The position numbers were made by a program, and so were the translations under genes. From NCBI GenBank assembly GCA_034638255.1, contig JAWPGT010000012.1, positions 310,001 to 374,000 on the forward strand: 64,000 bases of DNA, in the 5' to 3' direction. Below the pieces are notes generated by a model. That model was not told the origin of the DNA, ran no database searches, and saw only the letters and a list, made by a program, of their open reading frames with translations. The DNA comes from Coprinus comatus (taxonomy: Eukaryota > Basidiomycota > Agaricomycetes > Agaricales > Agaricaceae). Below are positions 34,863-47,621 of this stretch, piece by piece. Every line of letters begins with the position of its first letter. Position 1 is the first letter of the stretch.

Positions 34863-37800
34863 ATGGGCATCGACTACGCTTTCCCATCCATTCTGGTTTG
34901 TTGTTTCCCGTCGCAGGTCCGTCTGGTTGCAGTTCAGACCTCAATATTCAAACTCTTAGAAAACAGCGCATCTCTGAATGTATGTGTCTTATTTATTTCT
35001 TTGCCATGACTTTTGTTACAACTCTTTGTTACCAGGTCTTCTTCAAGGGTGCAGGCTCCGCCCGTTAATCTCAAAGAGCGGATTGCAGCGTTGCAACAGC
35101 GTAATGCAGCGCAGCGCTCTGTTTCACCCACTCCTCCGTCATCAATAGCCCCAGCGTCTACAGGAAGCGCTCTTCGAGAGAGGATCGCGCGTTTTGAAAA
35201 GAAAGGCGGTGTCCCAGTCCCTCGCGGTAGTTTTGGTCTTGGTGCACCTCCCCCTACAGATTCAAATCCTCGTAAACGAGGAGAATTATATGGAAACCGA
35301 ATCCCCCACCTGTCCGAATCGTTAGCGCAGGAAATCCTCAAACAGGAGCAGGCAATTCACGTCCAACCTCTCCGTTAGATTATTCATCACCAACGTCAAT
35401 ACAAGACAAACGACGCTCGTTTTCTCTCTCAACTTATCCGGAATATGTTGTCTGCAATGGGGACGATACTCAGCTATCTACCCCAAAAGATAACATACCT
35501 CCATCTCCACCTCGACCGGATTCAAGTATACCCAGTAATTCTTATAATCCACCATCTTTCTCCACTGCTCTTGAATCAACGGAGACTGCTGTTGTGGATG
35601 TTGTTGATGAGAGTAATTCGCATATAACTCAACCGAATGATCATGATGAAACACTTCAAGATGACATAGTTTCGGATGTCCCTTCTGTAACCAGTGAAGC
35701 TGTTTTACCGGAAACAGTTCCAGAACCTGTCGAAGAAACAGTACTTAACCAAGTACCAACAACAATACCTGTCATAACTGTAGAAGAAGACGACGCACAC
35801 GGCGTTCAAGCCAATATGGACTCGAAATCGACGGTCGTTGACGCCACACCGGATATTGCTGATTCTCCCCACCCCACATCTTTGACCGCTGACGACCCAT
35901 CAGTACCAGTACCGCATGAAGATAAACCAGTTACTATCGAATCTCCTCCCCAAGAATCAGAATCTTCTAATGTCCCAATATCGCATACACTCATCCTCAA
36001 AGCAGCGGGCTTAGGAAGTCCTATTAGTGATGGAATTCAATCTCCCGGAATCTCAGCAACGCTATCCAGTGATGGTGAAGGCGACATGTACTCTCCTGTG
36101 GTCCCACTTCCGTCTCCTTCTGCTCCTCAATCAAATTTCTCATTGGAACCAATTCATGAAGACGCTGTGTTCAAACCATCTGTTCCGGTTTTATCAATAG
36201 ATGGTGTGATCGCCCCTCCATCACCGCCTATGCCAGGTAGTGCTTTAGCATCTTCGGACATCGAAGGTCATTCAAGTCCTTCGAATAAAGAAGCAACCGT
36301 TAATGCAAGGGAAGAGTCGGTCGAGAAGACTATCACTATGCCTAATGTTGAGGTTGTGCTTACTCGTCCTGCTTCACCAAAGACTCCTCGGGCCCAGGCC
36401 TTTGATCAACCTCGCCAATCGGAAGACAATACCGTGCCATCATTACAAGTACCACATTTGAACATCAATTCTCTACCTATTCGGCCAGTTAGTATGATTG
36501 AATTGGGACCTGGTGGTGAAGGTACACTTCCTTCGCTCGGTAGTGATGTTTCTGTTGGCAAAACAGAAGACGAGGAAGAACAGGAGCGTGGATCTGTTAC
36601 TATTCTACATGGGAGGTCACATTCGGTCGGACAAACAAATAAAATCAATAATTCGCGACAGTCTTTTACTGCTGTTGTGCATGGCAAAGTCAAAGAGGTT
36701 CCTGCAGTTGTTAACCATGCTCCTCTGATACCCCAAACTCCGCAATTTCAGAAAATGAAGGGGACTAATGCAATTATGGTTCCGCCTAGCCCTGGATATA
36801 ATGAGCTTGCGATGTTGTTGCAGAATGCTGTTATGCTGGAAGAGAGTCTAGGGCAGGAGAAACCATCAACTGGTATTCCAGTCATTGTTAGTACGGAACC
36901 TGAATCTGATGAAGGTGAAGTGGTTCGTCAAGAGGATGGTGTTGAAATTCGGAGATTGTCGAGAGAGGAAGTAGAAGAGAGTAGAAGAACGTTGGTTAAG
37001 TTACAAGCTAAGAGGGAGGAACAGGCCAAGAGTAAAATTCGGAGTACCTTTAGAAGGACAAAGACGGCTGCTTCATCAACTACTTCGTTGTATGTGGATC
37101 CAAGCGCATCAACCTCTACTCTGACTTCGTCTAGCCCACCATTACCGCAACAATATGCAACCAAACGGTTAAAGTCTCCTTCTGTTCCTCATCTTCTGGG
37201 CTCTGTGGAGGAAGACGCGTCTAAACCACGAGCTCAACCACGATCTCAAACACCGGAAATGAATATGAATGGACAAGGTAGACCGCCTAGCGTTGCTTCG
37301 AAATCACCACGTTCAAAGTTCCCTACTTTCCGTCGTTTGGGAGGATCGAAATCATCCAAGGATAGTCTTAGTCTTGGTGGTTCTACGAGATATAGTGTTT
37401 CGACATCGTCGGAAATATCTTCAGAGGATTCTGTACCAACTGCTGTTACACCACCGGATAATGCTTTGGATTTTGGAGATATTCATGACCGTGGACATAA
37501 GGGAAGTGGTGGTGGCGGGATGACTTGGCCTTCGTTGTCACCTAATAGTAAGAAGTCTGGTGGGAGTATGGCTAGAGCGGCTACTTTTGCTGGAAAGATT
37601 TGGCAGCGTGCTAGGACAAAATCAGGTGCTAGCAGTCATGGTGAGTTCTTTGTGGATGATCTTAGGAATGGATTATGATTTTATTTTATTTTTGAAATAG
37701 ACCGTTTCAGTAGTGAGCCCGCGCCGAGCTTACCTCCTTTGCCTACTATCATTCAAGGATCATCTGACCTAGATAGTATGGTTTACCCAACTCATAGGAA

Positions 37801-38410
37801 TCAGTCGATGAAAACCTCATCTGAAAACCCTCCACCACTTCCCCCGAAAGGCGACTCTTATGATCGTAGTAGGTCTGTAACGCCACAGCCACATCCTACA
37901 CGGTTAGAAGGTCTTTCTCCGGTTACACCTTCGAAGTTCAGAAGACCGGGAGTCATCACTAATGATCTTAGACCATCGTCTTGGATGTCAGTTTCTTCAA
38001 CCGGGTCAACCATACCTTCATCAATTTGGGATTCAGAGTTGTTTGATGCATTCCCTTCTGTTCCTCAAAGTCATCCATCTTCGGCTTCGATGGCGATGTC
38101 TCCTGCTGTATCACCTTCATTATCTATGTTACCTTCACCAAAAAGAGGAACAGATGTTGGAATGATGAATGGTGGTGGTGGGAGGGGTAGACCGTCATTT
38201 GATGCTCAGTTGCTTTCATCAGCAGCTCATTTGACTTCAGAAGGACCTAGCCCTCCTGTTACTGCTGCTAGTATAGGTACGGGATTAGGATTGGGATATG
38301 ATTTATTTCCACCTACTCCGCTTGTTAGTCCGTACAGTCCACCAGATACTGCTACTGCTACGTATGAGTCGAGATCTAGATATGGACCGTATGGTGGGAG
38401 TTCTTCATGA
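34863..38410 (+). CDS. Large disordered Ser/Pro-rich hypothetical protein
   Basis: Four exons, 34863-34979, 35055-35271, 35331-37640 and 37701-38410, are in phase and give 1117 residues. The only compact motifs are near the N-terminus: LKERIAALQQRNAAQR, then LRERIARFEKKGG followed by VPVPRGSFGLGAP, a repeated R-I-A helix motif. The rest is rich in Ser, Pro, Thr, Val and acidic residues with several SP and PPLPPKG-like proline motifs (NPPPLPPKGDSYDRS), possible SH3-ligand sites. A Glu/Arg-rich helix lies around residues 540-580 (REEVEESRRTLVKLQAKREE). No membrane segment. The start lies only 96 bp after the Hel2 stop. A scaffold role is possible, but no function can be named. Confidence 0.75.
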
Positions 38411-39020
38411 TGTTTTTTTTCCTAGTTGTGGTGCTGTAGGGCCAATACAAGTGTAGAGGGTGTTAGACTGCATTGTTTCTTGTCTCTTGAGCTCCTTTTT
38501 TCTTTAATTTTATTTGTTTTTTTCGCCCTCGATGATATCGATATCTACCCTTTCCTTGTTTGTTTGAGCTCTTTTGTGAGCGTCTGTTTCTGGTTCAATA
38601 CCTTTTTTTTAAAACTTTGCCACGGTTTTTTTTGCTACAGTTAGTTACATTACTTTTATTAGTCGTTTTCTTTTTTCCACCTTAAGTATCGTATCCCTCT
38701 CATTTGATCTTTATTATCTCTCACTCTCACTCTCACTCTCTTATTTTTGTTGGCTCTCTTTGGTTCTAGTTTTGGTTCTCTTTGGTATTTAGTATCAACG
38801 CGCGTTCTTTTTGTGCGTTGAAAAAAATTGAAGGTTAAGGTATATTAACTTTTATAATTATTTTTTTTGGTGACTATGGAATACAAATATCAATATTTTC
38901 TGCATGTCAAATGATCAATTGATCGATTACTACTTTTGGCAACTTCCCCTCTCTTTAATGTGAACTCTCCCCACAACATAACAAAAAACTAGAAATCTAG
39001 GAGAGAGAGAGACAAAAAAA
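38411..39020. other. Spacer upstream of IML1
   Basis: T-rich sequence downstream of the disordered-protein gene; no gene supported. A short CT repeat (CACTCT units at about 38.72 kb) is present. The IML1 promoter is expected here. Confidence 0.4.
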
Positions 39021-42000
39021 ATGTCATCATCTAGAGCAGAATCTCAACACTCACATTTTGGAAGAAGAAGATCAAATACTGTTCAATCTGTATCAATATC
39101 TATATTAGCAAGGTCTTCAACAACTTCAACAACAACTCAAGTTGCAGGAGGAAATACTACTTCTGTTAGTGGTTTACCTCATAGTAGTAGTAGTAGTATT
39201 TATGCGGGAACTAATTATCAATTATTAATAACAGCATCAACATTCGTATCAGACTTATCCACCTTTGAAAATTGGAGATTCGAAGGTTTTTAATTTATGG
39301 ATACATGAACAGAAGGATTATTCATCTGTTGCTACTGGTGGTGGTACTGGATCTGGTGGTGTTGGAGGTGGAGGTGTAGGTGGTGGTGGAGGTGGTGGAG
39401 TTTCTGCTGGAACTGGAGGAGTTTTGTTTAATTGGAGTTTATGGCCTGGTGTTGTTGCTGGTGATTTGATTAGAGTTCAAAGTGTTGGCATTGGGATTGG
39501 TGGGAATGGGCATGTTGGATATGATGGAAAGGAGAAAGAGAGAGAGAAGGAGAGGGGAGAGAGGGAGAGGGATAGGGATAAGGAGAAGGAGAGGGAGGAT
39601 GAATCGTTTTTGTTTGTTGTTGAGGATGATCATTGTACGAAACCACAGTTACAGGTGAGTTCTTTTTGGGGAGGTTAGGGGGTTGTTGAATTGGATTGAA
39701 TCGAGCGTTGTCTCTAGATATCGATACCGAAACCTATTGCTGATGTTTTTGGGTTAAGGAATAATGGAGAGGTTGTTTTGACAAAGGTAATGCTCGTTGA
39801 TATATGCGCGCTTTATATTAATGAGATAATCTTTATAGGTGGATAAAGAGACTTGTTGTGCTGATTATTTGGAATTTGTGTTTCAAGATCAATATCTTGG
39901 AAGAAATGATATGTGGAGACTTGGCGAACAATTGGTTGGTCAATGTGTTTATAAAGATCAAGAAGTTTCGTTTGTTGGAACTATTACTGCCAAATTGCAA
40001 AGTATTTACGTTGGTGGAAAGAAGGTACGCGTTTCTGTTTCTGTTTTAGTATTCTGACCTGTCATTAAATACGGTTTAAATAGGTATCTTCCGCGGTTGT
40101 TACACCTTCAACAAAAGCCATATACAGATCCTTATCTGCAAAAGTAACCATATTCATTCAAGTTTGTCGTGAATTATGGGAATTTGCAGGAGACGGAGAA
40201 CGTTATAATGAAAGAATCATTCATTCATTCCTACCAGCACTTTTCGCCAAATGGAAAGAAGCAAACACAAATCATACAGTCACTATTATTCTCATTTCGC
40301 GCGTTTATTACGACGATTCGGAAATGCAAGGATCTGTCAAAGATGGTGCAAGAAGAGATGAAAGAGGTTGTTGGTATAAGGATTTTTATAAAGTTATAAC
40401 TGATCATGAGGTTATTCATGAATGGAAACCTACACTTGTCAGTTTGAAGAATTCGTTTTGGGATTTTCAAAGGGAGATTTTGTTGACACATCATTTTCGA
40501 ACGAGTGGTGGTCATCAACATAGTACTTCTGGGGAGGAGGGGCAAGGATCTGATGGGACGAAGGAAGTACAACCTCCAGTTCATCTCGTTGGTCGAATTT
40601 CTTATGCTCATGATGGACCTATCTTGGAAGCACTCAATTTGGGACTGAATCATATTGAAACACATTATATTGATAGGTCACTATCGGTCACTGGTGCAAC
40701 AACGATTATAATTAGTCCTGGAACTGGTTATTATCGTGTTAACAAGGAATTACTTCGATTAACGACGGCTAGGATGTTGGATCAAGGAATTGTATTGAAT
40801 TTGGTTCTTTTGACGAAAACTCCTTTACATCAAAGTCCGATTTTTAGTTTTGAAGGTGTGGAACCAGAAGCGAAGACAGAGATTGAGAGTAAATCGGCGG
40901 ATCCTTTGGCTAGCGATCCTTTATGGGGTGGTGATTATGAAAGACAAGAAGGTTCGGATGAAAATAGGGAGTTGAAGACGTTTTGGTGGGAACCATTTTG
41001 GATTGCTACGACTTTTTGGGATAAACAGATGGATTTGCCGTTCAGGAAGGATAGGTCAGTTTTACTTTTATGCAGCATATATTCAGGTTTTTTTTTTTGA
41101 CGATGGGTTGATTTTAGGTTTATTGCTCGAGCCAAGATGCATGAAATCCAGATGCTTGGCCTGTTGGAAGCCGACGTTTTATCAAGTATTGAAATACCCT
41201 ATTTACCAGAGAAAGAGATTCCGATGGGTAAAACCATCAGGACTTTGGAGGACCACGAAGAACAAATGAAGTTGACAAAGGAAGACGCTGATAAATTCGA
41301 CATGGACATATTCGCGTTACAAACAAATTATACCATACCACCAACCACAACCCATACCAATTTTGTATCACAACGCTCTACCGGCGAGAAGAAGATACGA
41401 GGTTCAACCAATGCTACGATCACTACTATCGAAGAGAGTCCAAGAAGAATCATCAGAGATCTTCCAGATGAGGCTCTACCTTCTAGTGCCATTTTATCTG
41501 GAACGATACCTCGTAGTGCTTCTCCTTCTCAATCCTCTATTCATTCTGTTCGCTCTACCTTATCCAAGATATCAGCCACCGCCACTTCAAATTCGAACTC
41601 TAAACCTAGCTTGGCCAACAAACTAGCACCTTCTTGGTTGTTCAACCCTTTCCGGAGTGGTCCCAGCGAACCACAAACCACACAAGTGTCTGCTTCTGCT
41701 TCTACCAGTACCACACCAGCTATCACATCGTCAACAGTGAAACCTCACATGGTTCCAAAAGCTTCAGCAGCAGTTCAACCCGTCGCTATCCGAGCTAGTG
41801 CGGGACACAAAGGGAATATTAGTAGGATGTATGAAGAGAATACCGTTGCTTCACATCGCACCTCTATTACTAGAAGATCACCTATCAATACACCACCCAG
41901 GGACGAGATTGCGATCAATAAGCGCCGTAGTACTGGTAGTACACTAGTACAATCGTTCGTGTCATCCTCTCCAAAATCTTGGTCAAATCCACTTCAACCG

Positions 42001-44455
42001 GCAACTTCAAAACCTTATAGTCATGATTCGCTCGCTAGGCGTTGGGAACACTTGTTACCTGAAGATACTCAGAAACATGATATCAAGTGGAAAGCTCTGG
42101 TTACACCGTTTTGTTTACCATTGACTACGGAATACCTTCCGACCAACACTGAATTGGAATCATGCTACGACAATTATTATTATGATTTTGTTGTTGATCC
42201 GAAGGAAATGCGTTCATTCCTTGTTAAACCACCACAAGTGAAGGGCACAGCTGAAGAAGTTCGTAGAGCTTGGGCACTTGTTGTTATGCGTGGAATGGTA
42301 GCAGTACGAATTGCACAAGGATTCCAATTCATTTTACGACCTTCGAATTCTAAAACGACACAAAAAGCTCATTTGGTTGAAGAAAAAAGTGGTTTACGAA
42401 AAAATAGATCATTTATCACGACGGATGAATGGTTACCAAAAGCAACTGGACCTTCGGATGTGTTACAATCACCTTATGATCCCGTTTATCTCAGTATGCC
42501 AAACGAGATTCATAGGATTTCATTTACTGGAGATTCTATACAGGTTCGTAGGTATATTCGAAGATTATTACCGGCTAGATCTGCCGAGTATGAATGCTTT
42601 ATTTGGCCTAAACTCGGAGGTTTGTATGGTACTTGGTTGACTCTGAACTTTGCTTCTGATTCAATATCGGTTGGTCGTGTAGGTGGTTACACATCATTAG
42701 CAACCAAATTTGCTTCTTATAGTTTGGAGAATTATGGATGGAATAGATTGGATATGTTGGTTGCTGGTTATGAGCATAATTTCAATGATTCTCTACGTTA
42801 TTGGCGTACGAGATTTATTGTTATACCTACTAAAGAATCACCTATGGTTACTACAGGACCTGGAGGTGAAAGATTGAATGATGAAGAAATTCGAATACTT
42901 GGAATTGAAAAGTTGGCAGAACAATTTACGAAATTACGTTGGCAACCTTCAGATGAACGTATCAATAATCCAGCACCTCCAGTACGATTTTTACCTACAA
43001 CACTCGATCCTGCAGCTTCTGTTTTGGATGATTCTTTAATGGATCAACTAGATCAAATTCATGCTCAAGGACCTTTGAAGAAGAAGATTAAAAGTGAAAG
43101 GGAAATTTCGGATATGCCTTTGAGTTTGATTGCTAAGGCTATGAGAGAGGAGGATGGAGTACCGTTTAAAAATTATCAATGGCATAGGGCGCAATATCAG
43201 AATTCATTTATTGGGTTTGATTTTGTTTCTTGGTTGGTTAGGGAGTTTAGTGATGTTTCGTCAAGAGCTCAAGCGACGGAGTGGGGTATTAAATTACTTG
43301 AACAAGGGTTATTTGAACATTGTAGAGGTCAACATGGGTTTTTGGATGGGTATGTTTTTTTTTTTTCTGTTGTACTTGCCGAAACCTTTTTTTTTTTTTT
43401 TTTTTTTTTTTGAAACTTATCATTATTCATTTCCAACAGACACTATTTCTATCGTCTCAAGGGTGAATACTCTGTGCCTATGACTCCTAGAGGCGGTTGG
43501 TTTAGAAGGTACACGTCAGAAGAGTCGACGGCTAAGTCTTCGGGGACTCGAGCTCTTTCACATAACCGGAGCATATCCAATCGAAAACCAGCTAGGAAGA
43601 GGATAATTTTAAGTCAGACTATGGCCGTGGATATTGATGCTAACAAGGTTAGTTCCTTTTTTTTTTTTTTTTGGTTACAATGCTGATGTACCCCGCATTG
43701 TATTGTTGATGGTTGAATATGGGCTCCTGATGATGATTGATTTACCCCGACAGAGAAGCGATCAAGCAGAAGCGGTGGTTCTGCATCACGATATCATACA
43801 CAACCCTGCAACAGTATTCCACTTTGAATTACAATGGATCGGTACAACTGCTCGATGCATTGAAGAGCAATTACGTATATGGAACCGAGCTATTGAACGA
43901 TATGGTCTTAAACTGGTTGAAGCATATGTTACTCAAATCAGTGATATTCGCCTACGAAATTCTTTTCAAGCGTGTTTTCCTATTCAACTCGCTTTACCTC
44001 CACCTGAAGTACCTAATCTTGAACTCCGGGTACCTGAATATACACAAACGGCACAATATTTCGAATATGCCATCCTTCGGAGATTCGATTTTATAGTGGA
44101 TGTTGAAGCAGCGGATTTATATCCACAACATATTGAAGTGGTTTATTCTTATAGAAGATCACCTTATCAATATTCTCAATTCGTTCATCGATCTGGTGTT
44201 GCTTTTGTTCAAGTTATAGGAGGTTCTGAAGGTTTTTTGTTTTTGGCAAATAGGTTGATGGGTGTTGGAAGGTTTGGTGGAACGATTATGAAGAATAAGG
44301 ATAATGGGTTGGGACTTGCTGATGATATTAGGGTTAGGTTGAGTAAGTTTTGTTCGGATAAGAAAGCTTTGAGTGATTTTTATGATGAACAACTTGGGTT
44401 GTTGGGTGATGTTCCTGTACCTGTAACTGAAGAACCACCTCCCTTGAGTATATAG
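39021..44455 (+). CDS. iml1: Iml1/DEPDC5, GATOR1 (SEACIT) GAP subunit (one-base frame break in exon 1)
   Basis: Iml1 is the GTPase-activating subunit of the vacuolar SEACIT/GATOR1 complex that turns off TORC1 in amino-acid starvation. Exons: 39021-39654, 39718-39786, 39839-40024, 40084-41054, 41118-43349, 43440-43647 and 43754-44455. Recognisable blocks include FQDQYLGRNDMWRLGEQLV, ICRELWEFAGDGERYNE-like VCRELWEFAGDGERYNE, LVSLKNSFWDFQREILLTHH, SYAHDGPILEALNLGLN, TTFWDKQMDLPFRKDR and ARAKMHEIQMLGLLE. The DEP domain is at about residues 1285-1375 (NSFIGFDFVSWLVREFSD to GHYFYRLKGEYS). Exon 1 changes frame near 39258: TASTFVSDL is followed by PPLKIGDSKVFNLWIH only if one T is skipped; the total is then exactly 1666 codons plus stop. 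The intron at 43350-43439 has a 25-T run. Confidence 0.92.
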
Positions 44456-45723
44456 ATAGATAGTATATAGAATATTTAGATAACAAATAAGACGAAGTGA
44501 CTAGCAAATTGTAGATTAGTGATGTAATTGTAATCTTTTTGTTGTTTTTGTTTTTCCTGTAATTTGAATTTCTGATGTCTCGGAGATGTGATTCTGTTTT
44601 TATGTCGATGAAATGACAATGACAGGATATTAGTAGAAGATATCGGTATACCGGACTACCGATTCAAATATTCATCTATGACATGCGAGAATGTACAAGG
44701 GTGTATATACCGGCCTAGCAAACATGGAATATCAAAACAAAAAAAAACAATTTGATCGAAATGTAACACTGCCAGAGCATAGCATGAATATCTGGATTTT
44801 CGATCATCCGAAAAGCGGGGCGGGTGAGCGTGGGGGGAAGAAAAAAATTAGGACAAGGAAGGGGGACAAGAATCAAGTTGAGTGCGAGTTGAGCACTGTT
44901 GAAGATAACTGGCACAACTGATGAGAGTGTGAGAGTGATGACACCTGGACATATCGGTGTTCCTAGGTGATACACTTTCTATTTAATCGGTATCGATGGT
45001 AGCAGATGGTAGTGTCTTGAAAATATATTTATATTTCCGTTACGTTTGATCCATTGATCAAGAATTTTCCAGTGATTGTTTGTAACATTGGAGAACGCTA
45101 GATATATCTTATTTCTTTTCGGATAAATATCACCAATAACGTTCGGATATCAGATGAAACAAAAAATCAAGAACATATATATCCATGCTTGAACATGTTT
45201 GAACTTTGGAACTATTACCACACAGAAAGCGTGGGTAGAAGATAATGTGATATCTCCGAGGTATTTATTATAAATATACCATTCGGTCCGGAGTGAAGTA
45301 GGCTATAGATAGGACCACTTCTCGCTGGAGCCTCTTTATCCACCTAAGGGCCACTTTAAGTACCTATCTCTCACATCCAATTTTCATACCTTTGTTAAAA
45401 CACAAGCATTCCTCTGGTTTGTGGCTTTTTTTTTTGCGTCATAACTCCAGTCAGGGTGATCCGTGATCGACACCGCTCCAGCTTTTCCGGGTTCGTAGGA
45501 CCTTTTGCGGTTCACAGTTCAACCCTGAACGAACGTTCATCGTCTCATCAGAATCCAAGCTCCATCCATAGACCAAATATAATCTATTGGCTCCGCTTCT
45601 CTCTTAGCACTCTTCCACGTTCATCCTATTTAACAAATAGGAGGCTTGCTTTTAAGTTTCACATAAACGCCCAACATCCAACGTTTCAAAACAACCAACG
45701 AACGTTTATAACGACCGCTGTAT
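44456..45723. other. Spacer, nothing supported
   Basis: 3' flank of IML1 and upstream region of the zinc-finger gene. Short ORFs on both strands lack domains. Confidence 0.4.
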
Positions 45724-47172
45724 ATGGCAACCGTATTAACCGCTACTATCGTCAATGCGGCTACAACGAGTACAAACTCGAACTCGAACGTTTGTAACTC
45801 ACCTGAATTACCAGCTTCTTCATCATCCTCTACCAAGGTGAGAGACCCTTCTTCTCTTATCATCGTTATCAAAAAAAATTTTCTCTTATCTTTTTTCTTC
45901 TTCTTTCTATCTGTAGACAAGTTCAAGTGTAGATTCATTCCCACCAACACCAACTGTAACTACATCTGGAACATTCCCTAGTCTTGGTTTTACACTTCCC
46001 AGTTTCACACTTCCCAAACCTTCAATCTTATTCCACAACCACAACCACAACCAAAATGACGACAATGTCAACACCTCTGACTCTCCAAACCACACACACA
46101 TTTCCTTTGCTCATACGCACTCCAATGACCACGCCCACATCCACACACACCCACACCCAATCTCATTTGGAAGATCCACAAAGTTCATATTCATCAAGAG
46201 CGCATAGTATCAAAGCAATTTCCTTAATCTCCAACATCTCCTCATCCACTTCCTATTCATCCCTACTCAACTGGGATTCCCATTTGCATTCAAATTCTAA
46301 TATCAATGCCAACCTCTCACCTTCTCTCAAACTCAAATCCAAACCTACTATCTCTCCCAATACTAGTTTTCCAAAACATACTGCTTGTGGTTCTTTCATA
46401 CCAAATTCAACAGGAATAGCAGCTAGTATGCTTCGGGTATTTGTTAATGCTGATGGAGAAGGTTATAGTGGTGATGGTGGTTATGAAGAAGATGAAGGAG
46501 ATATGTCGTTTAATTCAAAAACAACAAGAGGTCGGAATTGGCGAACTCGAAGTTCAAATCCAAATTCCAAAGCAAGTACCAGAAATCGAATCGAATCCGA
46601 AGCCGAAATCGTAGTCGAAGTCGCAGTCGCAGTCGCAGTCAAAGTCAAAGTCAAAAAGTCGAAGTCGTAGTCGAGATTCGGATTCGGATTCAATTCGTCG
46701 ACCTTCACGACGACCATCATCCAATTCTTCTAAACCTCGTAAATCAAATTTGGGGTTAGGTCTAGGTTTAGGATTGGGTTTGGGCAAGTTGGGTCTTGGT
46801 TTGAATTCTTCCAAATCCCAAATAAAGTTTACAATTCCTTCAATAACACGTACGTTACCCCTTACATCTTCATCATCACCTCCATCTACACCTACGCCAC
46901 TACCATCATCGTCCTCATCGCCATCATCATTATCATTATCATTGTTCGATTCAAGTTCAAGTTCTAAGGCTTCTATTACATTAGAATCACCTTTATCACC
47001 ATCTACGACACTTTCATCTTTCAACAAACTCATAATCGAAGTGGAAGAAGTAGACTGTGTGACGTATTTCCGCGATCAGAGGCTCGAAATCGGACCATGG
47101 GTATCACAATCGCAATTCAAATTCAAATTTACGTATCAAAAATGAAGAACCATCGTCATCTTCATACGCGAG

Positions 47173-47208
<36 letters not shown>

Positions 47209-47416
47209 AATAAATCCATTTTCCACTGATCTACATCCCATTCTTGCTAAACTTGAGGAGAATTCTGTATTTTGTTCGGATGGATCTCGATGTTCCGCAT
47301 GTGGAAAGATGGGTTTTGCTTATCCAAAATGTCCGAGGTGTGGAGAAATGTGGTGTTCAAGAGAATGTAGAACGAGAGGAGGAAAGAAACACAATTGCCG
47401 GGTTACACGTGCATAA
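45724..47416 (+). CDS. RS-rich protein with C-terminal HIT/MYND-like zinc finger (frame broken several times)
   Basis: Exon 1 (45724-45837) ends in a GTGAGA donor and joins an acceptor at 45916. From there coding-like sequence runs to 47416 but moves through several frames: Asn/His-rich, then Ser/Asn-rich to about 46.62 kb, an Arg-Ser/Gln-Ser repeat (46.60-46.69 kb), a Gly-Leu repeat, a Ser/Pro-rich stretch to about 47.05 kb, a Thr tract encoded by ACGACA-type repeats (about 47172-47210), and a final intact domain. That domain is a zinc finger: CSAC, eight residues, YPKCPRCGEMWCSREC, then KKHNC, between the HIT and MYND types. No canonical introns repair the frame, so one-base indels in the repeats are likely, or the gene is dead. 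Protein family not recognised. Confidence 0.5.
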
Positions 47417-47621
47417 GATAGATATTCACATTTCGTATTTTTTTTTTATTGGGTTATTATTTCCTATATGCTTTTCTTTTTCTTTTTTTTGGGTGTACAT
47501 ACGTTGAGCCTTGTAGCATTTCAAAATAGATATATATGCTTGGCTACTTGATGAATTATTTCCTGGTATTATGAGAGGAGGAAACATCTATTGATCTCGT
47601 ATAACATATAGGTTGATTCGT

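Noticed and set aside
34896..34916. 21-nt intron in the first exon of the disordered-protein gene
   Set aside because: Too short to be spliced and reads through in frame.
23144..44455. Ubiquitin/quality-control gene cluster (USP, Hel2, Iml1) as a functional system
   Set aside because: Separate promoters, mixed strands and long spacers; these are widely distributed housekeeping genes whose proximity is most simply chance.
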